Below, one piece after another: positions 60,212 to 64,000 of a stretch of 64,000 nucleotides of DNA. Source of the stretch: Halobacteria archaeon AArc-dxtr1. Its GTDB lineage: Archaea > Halobacteriota > Halobacteria > Halobacteriales > Natrialbaceae. Each line of letters opens with the position of its first letter. Within the stretch, counting starts at the first letter, position 1. A program made the translations under genes and the position numbers. Below the pieces are notes generated by a model, which saw nothing but the letters and a program-made list of their open reading frames with translations, was not told where the DNA came from and did no database searches. Location of the stretch: positions 372,001-436,000 of the forward strand of contig JAOPJY010000002.1 of NCBI GenBank assembly GCA_025517425.1. Reading direction: 5' to 3'.

Positions 60212-61198
60212 CTACGAGCGCTGGACGAGGGGTTCGTACCAGTCGCGGTTCTCGCGGTACCACGCGATGAAGTCGTAGACGCCCGCGACGATCGAGGTCG
60301 ACGGTTCGTAGCCCAGCAGCGTTGCGGCTTTCGAGATATCCGAATGGGTGTGTTCGGCGTCGCCGGTCCGCCGTGACTCATAGACCGGGTCGAGATCGGG
60401 GTCGAGTTCCGCACAGACGGTCTCGGCGAGTTCCTGGATGGTGATCCGGTCCGTACTCCCGACGTTGAGGACCTCGCCGTCGGCGGCGTCGTCGGTGAGC
60501 AGCTGGCGGTTGACCCCGACGATATCGTCGACGTGGGTGAAATCACGGGTCTGTTGGCCGTCTCCGTAGATGACCGGCGGGTCGCCGTTGATCGCCCGGG
60601 AGACAAAGTTGCTGATCGCCATGTTCGGGCGCATCCGCGGCCCGTAGACGGTGAAGTACCGCAGCGCGACCGTCGGCAGGTCGTGGAGTTCGGAGTACAC
60701 GCGCGCGAGGTGTTCGCCCGAGAGCTTCGAGACGCCGTAGGGGCTGACCGGCGTCGTCGGATGGGCCTCGTCGTAGGGCAGTGACTCCGGCTTGCCGTAG
60801 ACCGACGACGAACTCGCGAGGACGACGCGCTCGACGTCGCCCGTGCGAGCCGCTTCGAGGACGTTCAGCGTGCCCATGACGTTGATCTCGGTCGTCTTGT
60901 GTGGATCGTCGACGCTCGCACGCACGCCGGCCTGGGCCGCCTGGTGGTAGACGACGTCGGCGTCGGCGACGAGGTCGGCGACCAACTCGCGGTCCCGGAC
61001 GTCGCCGTCGACGAACGCGTAGCTACCCTCGCCGTCGTCCGCGGCCGTCCGGGCGGCCTCGATCGTGTGGCGCTTGATATCCGTCTCGTAGAACGGGTCG
61101 AGATTGTCGAGTGCACAGACGTCGTGGCCGGCCGTGACGAACGCCTCGGCCAGGTGGCCCCCGATGAATCCCGCTCCGCCGGTCACTAAGATCTGCAT
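60212..61198 (-). CDS. UDP-sugar 4-epimerase-like NAD-dependent enzyme
   Basis: 328 residues. MQILVTGGAGFIGGHLAEAF has the Rossmann GGAGFIG loop. DLDPFYETDIKRHTIE-like residues follow the second strand (LDNLDPFYETDIKRH). VVLASSSSVYGKPESLPYDE and PYGVSKLSGEHLAR give the catalytic S and Y-x-x-x-K (near 152). LRYFTVYGPRMRPNMAISNF and IYGDGQQTRDFTHVDDIVGV are typical of UDP-glucuronate/UDP-GlcNAc 4-epimerases. It supplies an NDP-sugar such as UDP-GalNAc or UDP-galacturonate. The choice among substrates cannot be made from sequence alone. Confidence 0.9.
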   Translation of the reverse strand: MQILVTGGAGFIGGHLAEAFVTAGHDVCALDNLDPFYETDIKRHTIEAARTAADDGEGSYAFVDGDVRDRELVADLVADADVVYHQAAQAGVRASVDDPHKTTEINVMGTLNVLEAARTGDVERVVLASSSSVYGKPESLPYDEAHPTTPVSPYGVSKLSGEHLARVYSELHDLPTVALRYFTVYGPRMRPNMAISNFVSRAINGDPPVIYGDGQQTRDFTHVDDIVGVNRQLLTDDAADGEVLNVGSTDRITIQELAETVCAELDPDLDPVYESRRTGDAEHTHSDISKAATLLGYEPSTSIVAGVYDFIAWYRENRDWYEPLVQRS

Positions 61199-61324
61199 TG
61201 TTGGATAGCGGTTCGTTCTTGCAAGGCTACTTTTATATTCTCATTTTACAGACCGGCGCGAACGAGACACCCCGCCGAGCCCAAAGCCCGTATCGTTTTA
61301 TCGGTGGCCTGCGCGCCCCCCGGT

Positions 61325-62101
61325 ATGCAACGCGACCTCGGCGTCATGGTGAGCCTCCGGGAGACGCTGCCGTCGTGGCTCGTCGACCTGCTCGCCGTGG
61401 TCTCGCTCGCGGGCGATCTCGTGGTGATCCTCCCCCTTCTCGGGATGCTCGTCCTCGCCGACGGTGGCGTCACACTGCGGCGGGCGCGTGCTACCGGCCG
61501 CCACGACGGGGCGCTGTGGGCCGCCCGAACGATGACCCTCGTCGCGGTCGTCTTCGGCGGACTCGCGCTGATCGTCCTGGTGAAATCGCTGCTGGCGCTC
61601 CCGCGCCCACCCGCCACCTACCACGCCATCGAGCCCAGCGAACACGGCTTCCCGAGCGGGCATACGATGGCGGCGACGGTCTTCTGGGGGGCGCTGGCAT
61701 GGTGGTGGGCCGGCGGCGGGCTGTCGGGGGCGACAGCGTCCGGGCGCCTCGACTGGCGGGCGCGACTGCAGACCATCCGCTGGCCGGTCGCAGGCGCCAT
61801 CACACTCCTCGTCGCCCTCGTCGGGCTCTCGCGGCTCGCCCTCGGCGTCCACTACCTTCCGGACGTCCTCACGGCGGTCGTCCTCGGCGTCGCCTATTTG
61901 GCGGCGATGGCGTGGCTCGCCCGCGATCGTCCCGCGGTCGCGTTCGCGATCACGCTCGCCATTGCGGCCGGCGCCGTCCTGGCAAGCGGTGCGAGCAGCC
62001 GCGCGGTGCTCGCACTCGGCGGGACGGTCGTCACGATCGTCGGCTGGCAGCTCCTGGAGTCGCCGCCGGTGCGGGGGCGGCTGCTCGGTGTGGCTGCCTG
62101 A
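61325..62101 (+). CDS. PAP2-family membrane phosphatase
   Basis: 258 residues from the ATG at 61325 (MQRDLGVMVSLRETLPSWLV). Five to seven membrane helices are predicted. The three catalytic motifs are present: KSLLALPRPP (K-x6-RP), PSGHTMA and SRLALGVHYLPD (SR-x5-H-x3-D). The enzyme removes phosphate from lipid phosphates outside the membrane. In this context it could recycle dolichyl pyrophosphate to dolichyl phosphate for the glycan pathway, although phosphatidate-type substrates are equally possible. Confidence 0.9.
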   Translation: MQRDLGVMVSLRETLPSWLVDLLAVVSLAGDLVVILPLLGMLVLADGGVTLRRARATGRHDGALWAARTMTLVAVVFGGLALIVLVKSLLALPRPPATYHAIEPSEHGFPSGHTMAATVFWGALAWWWAGGGLSGATASGRLDWRARLQTIRWPVAGAITLLVALVGLSRLALGVHYLPDVLTAVVLGVAYLAAMAWLARDRPAVAFAITLAIAAGAVLASGASSRAVLALGGTVVTIVGWQLLESPPVRGRLLGVAA

Positions 62102-62110
62102 ATCCGTACG

Positions 62111-62734
62111 TTACTCGGGTGCGCGGGCGACGGTCGTGATCGCGACGTCGGGGCTGTACTCGGGCCCCATGAACTTGTGGCGGACGTCCTCGAAGCCGGC
62201 CGTTTTGAACATCCGGTCGGCCTCGTACTCGTCGTAAAAGAGCATGATCGCGTCGGCGAGCTTCTCGAGGAGGGTGTTCTCGGGGTTGTTGGGGCCGACG
62301 ACGAGCACCTGGCCGCCGGGGACGAGCACGCGGCGAAACTCCCGGAGCGCGCGCACGGGGTTGGGCCAGTACTCGATCGAGCCCGACGACCAGAGCACGT
62401 CGAAACTGTCCGTCGCAAACGGCAGGCGCTCGGCGTCGCCACGGTGGAAGTGCACCGGCGGCGCCCGTTTCCCGAACTTCTCGTAGGCGTGGCCGAGCTG
62501 GTGTTCGCTCTGGTCGAGTGCGTACACTTCGTCGACGTGCTCGAGCAGCCCCGCGGTCCCGAAGCCGGTGCCACAGCCGACGTCGAGGACTCGCATCTCG
62601 GGCTCTATGTCGAGGAGGTCGAGTGCCTCCGCGCGCATCTCCTCGTTCCAGATGAAGGGGTTGACCCGGTCGTAGACCGTCGAGAGGTACTTGTAGAACA
62701 GCCGCGCCCGCGTCTTGTTCTCGAGGACTCCCAT
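62111..62734 (-). CDS. SAM-dependent methyltransferase, quinone-methyltransferase-like
   Basis: 207 residues from the ATG at 62732-62734 (MGVLENKTRARLFYKYLSTV); upstream frame is open but lies over the divergent promoter. RVLDVGCGTGFGTAGLLEHV is motif I. DQSEHQLGHAY, GDAERLPFATDSFDVLWSSG and RRVLVPGGQVLVVGPNNPEN are later motifs. The start and overall look recall plant and archaeal MPBQ/MSBQ methyltransferases of menaquinone/plastoquinone type, so a role in menaquinone methylation is possible. It precedes, divergently, the ATP synthase operon. Confidence 0.85.
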   Translation of the reverse strand: MGVLENKTRARLFYKYLSTVYDRVNPFIWNEEMRAEALDLLDIEPEMRVLDVGCGTGFGTAGLLEHVDEVYALDQSEHQLGHAYEKFGKRAPPVHFHRGDAERLPFATDSFDVLWSSGSIEYWPNPVRALREFRRVLVPGGQVLVVGPNNPENTLLEKLADAIMLFYDEYEADRMFKTAGFEDVRHKFMGPEYSPDVAITTVARAPE

Positions 62735-62908
62735 TTCCAGTCCATTTCGGCCCTGGCCAAATATGTGTGCTGATCGCGGGTGTTCGCGGACAGGGCGGCA
62801 GCTGAGCCGCCACAGCGGAGCGATCTGATCGTCCGACCCGGGGCCGAGAACCGCCTGCGTTTCGCAACTACCATATACGCGCTCGAGCAAACGACGGCTG
62901 AGAAGAGT

Positions 62909-63241
62909 ATGCCGAGGCCAGAGGTTCTTAAACGACTCCAGTCGGCGGAGGAGGAAGCCGACGACATCGTCGCGACCGCAGAGAGCGACCGCGACGAGCG
63001 AATCGCCGAGGCCAGAGAGCGTGCCGAGGAGATTCGCACGAGCGCAGAGGCAGAGGCACGTGACCTGAAAGAACGTCGACTCGAGGAGGCACGCGAGGAG
63101 ATCGATGCGGAGGCAGCCCAAATCCTCGAGCAGGGCGAGCAAGAGCGCGCCGCGCTCGCCGAGCACGCCGACCAGCGTGTCGACGACGTCGTCGACCGCG
63201 TCGTCTCCCTGTTCCAGGAGGACGTCCATGCTCAGACCTGA
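62909..63241 (+). CDS. ahaH: A-type ATP synthase peripheral-stalk subunit H
   Basis: 110 residues from the ATG at 62909 (MPRPEVLKRLQSAEEEADDI). Nearly the whole protein is a charged coiled coil (TAESDRDERIAEARERAEEI, AEAEARDLKERRLEEAREEI). This fits subunit H, which pairs with E in the peripheral stalk linking the A1 head to subunit I. Its stop overlaps the start of atpI by 14 bases, so they are translationally coupled. It is the first gene of the operon in haloarchaea. Confidence 0.92.
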   Translation: MPRPEVLKRLQSAEEEADDIVATAESDRDERIAEARERAEEIRTSAEAEARDLKERRLEEAREEIDAEAAQILEQGEQERAALAEHADQRVDDVVDRVVSLFQEDVHAQT

Positions 63242-64000
63242 GCAGATGAGCAAGATCTCGGTGACCGGCTCCAAGGGCGTCATGCCCACGGTCATCGAGA
63301 CGATCCACGACCTGAACGTCGTCCACCTCTCGGATTACGACGGTTCCTGGGCGGGATTCGACAACGGCAACCCGATCGAGGGCGCCGAGGACGCCTCCGA
63401 GACGCTGGTGACGGTCCGGGCACTCGAGAGCACGCTCGACCTCGAGCCCGACGAGGCCGTCCCCGGCCGACTCGACGACGACTGGGAGGCCCACTTAGAG
63501 GAGATCCGCACCCGGATCAACGAGATCGACGACCGCCGCGGCGAACTCCGCGACCAGAAGCGGCTGGTCGAAGAGGATCTCGAACGGGTCGAACCGTTCG
63601 CCACACTCGGGATCGAGCTGGACTTGCTCTCTGGCTACGAGTCGGTCGACGTTCTCGTCGGCGAGGGCTCGCAGACCGAGGTCGAAGCCGCCCTCGACGC
63701 CGAGGACGCCATCCGCACGTACGAGACGTTCACCGGCGGCGACGTCGTCGCTATCGTGGCCGCCCCCGAGGGCGACGACCCCGAGGGCATCATCGACGAC
63801 GCCCTCGTCGGCCTCGAGTTCACCCGCTACGCCGTCCCCGAGACGGAGAAGGCCCCCGAGGCGTACGCCGAGGAGTTACAGTCACGCCTCGACGAGATCG
63901 ACGAGCAGCTCGCAGCGATCGACGACGAGCTCGAGACGATCAAAGCCGAGGAGGCGGGCTTCCTGCTGCGCATCGAAGAGGAGCTCACCATCGAGGTCCA
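63228..64000 (+). CDS. atpI: A-type ATP synthase subunit I, 3' part beyond window
   Basis: 257 codons from ATG 63228 (MLRPEQMSKISVTGSKGVMP) to the right edge, without a stop. The visible part is the cytoplasmic N-terminal half of the membrane subunit: TVIETIHDLNVVHLSDYDGS, long coiled coils (EDLERVEPFATLGIELDLLS, LDEIDEQLAAIDDELETIKA) and an alpha/beta part. The membrane half with the essential arginine lies outside. It anchors the peripheral stalks and forms the proton or sodium half-channels next to the c ring. Confidence 0.93.
   Translation, partial: MLRPEQMSKISVTGSKGVMPTVIETIHDLNVVHLSDYDGSWAGFDNGNPIEGAEDASETLVTVRALESTLDLEPDEAVPGRLDDDWEAHLEEIRTRINEIDDRRGELRDQKRLVEEDLERVEPFATLGIELDLLSGYESVDVLVGEGSQTEVEAALDAEDAIRTYETFTGGDVVAIVAAPEGDDPEGIIDDALVGLEFTRYAVPETEKAPEAYAEELQSRLDEIDEQLAAIDDELETIKAEEAGFLLRIEEELTIEV

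Noticed and set aside
62735-63295. N-terminal extension of the methyltransferase to 394 residues
   Set aside because: It is antisense to ahaH and the atpI start; the family start MGVLENKTRARLFYKYL is at 62734.
1-64000. CRISPR arrays and rRNA genes
   Set aside because: No regularly spaced identical short repeats and no rRNA-like sequence were found on reading both strands.

Overview
The window is chromosomal DNA of a halophilic archaeon (class Halobacteria). The evidence is high GC with strong third-position bias, very acidic proteins, TATA boxes 20-35 bases before apparently leaderless starts, haloarchaeal families (HVO_A0114 and HVO_A0556 types, DUF7344, FilR1-type regulators, PGF-CTERM surface proteins), haloarchaeal IS6 and IS200/IS605-type remnants, and the start of an A-type ATP synthase operon (ahaH-atpI) at the right edge. 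Placement in the Natrialbales is a guess from gene content.

Most of the window is one large, mosaic surface-glycan (exopolysaccharide / N-glycan) island. On the left (about 1-10.3 kb) lie a truncated 7TM sensor kinase, a repeat-rich DUF4330-like membrane protein, a polyprenyl-phosphate sugar transferase bracketed by two toxin-antitoxin-like pairs, a palindrome-ended IS605-type MITE and a GT4 glycosyltransferase. Then come an IS6 remnant, a FilR1-type regulator divergent from a 3121-residue surface protein (GLUG, beta-helix and CARDB repeats, PGF-CTERM anchor), and a GAF-PAS histidine kinase. From 24.3 to 31 kb a plasmid- or virus-like module (Orc1/Cdc6, small zinc-finger and winged-helix genes in ATGA-overlapping operons, a decayed two-gene unit) sits between two broken copies of the GT4 gene found at 9.2 kb.

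From 31 to 51 kb the glycan genes resume: AsnB-type amidotransferase, multi-TM polymerase-like protein, several glycosyltransferases, an ABC flippase-like exporter, an epimerase, an ATP-grasp TupA-like protein and a QueC-like PP-loop ATPase. There are also four members of a ParB-fold-like family, one of which is switched out of frame by a (GA)12 tract and is a strong candidate for phase variation. This segment has AT-rich patches, IS6 debris, a 226-bp foldback element, a 111-bp palindrome, a perfect 203-bp direct repeat and several pseudogenes, so it has been assembled by repeated transfer and recombination.

From 51.9 kb rightward the DNA is more uniform and GC-rich. It holds an AglB/STT3-like oligosaccharyltransferase paralogue without the usual WWDYG motif, AglF-like nucleotidyltransferase, VanZ-like protein, a second sugar nucleotidyltransferase, a lipoprotein, zinc-finger protein, MFS transporter, DUF7344 regulator, UDP-sugar epimerase, PAP2 phosphatase and a methyltransferase. 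The housekeeping ATP synthase genes ahaH and atpI follow. A working model (inference) is that activated sugars made by AglF and the epimerases are loaded on a lipid by the sugar transferase. They are then extended by the GT2/GT4/GT8-like enzymes, decorated by the AsnB, ATP-grasp, PP-loop and ParB-like proteins, flipped by the ABC protein, and polymerised or transferred outside the cell. No rRNA, convincing tRNA or CRISPR array was seen.
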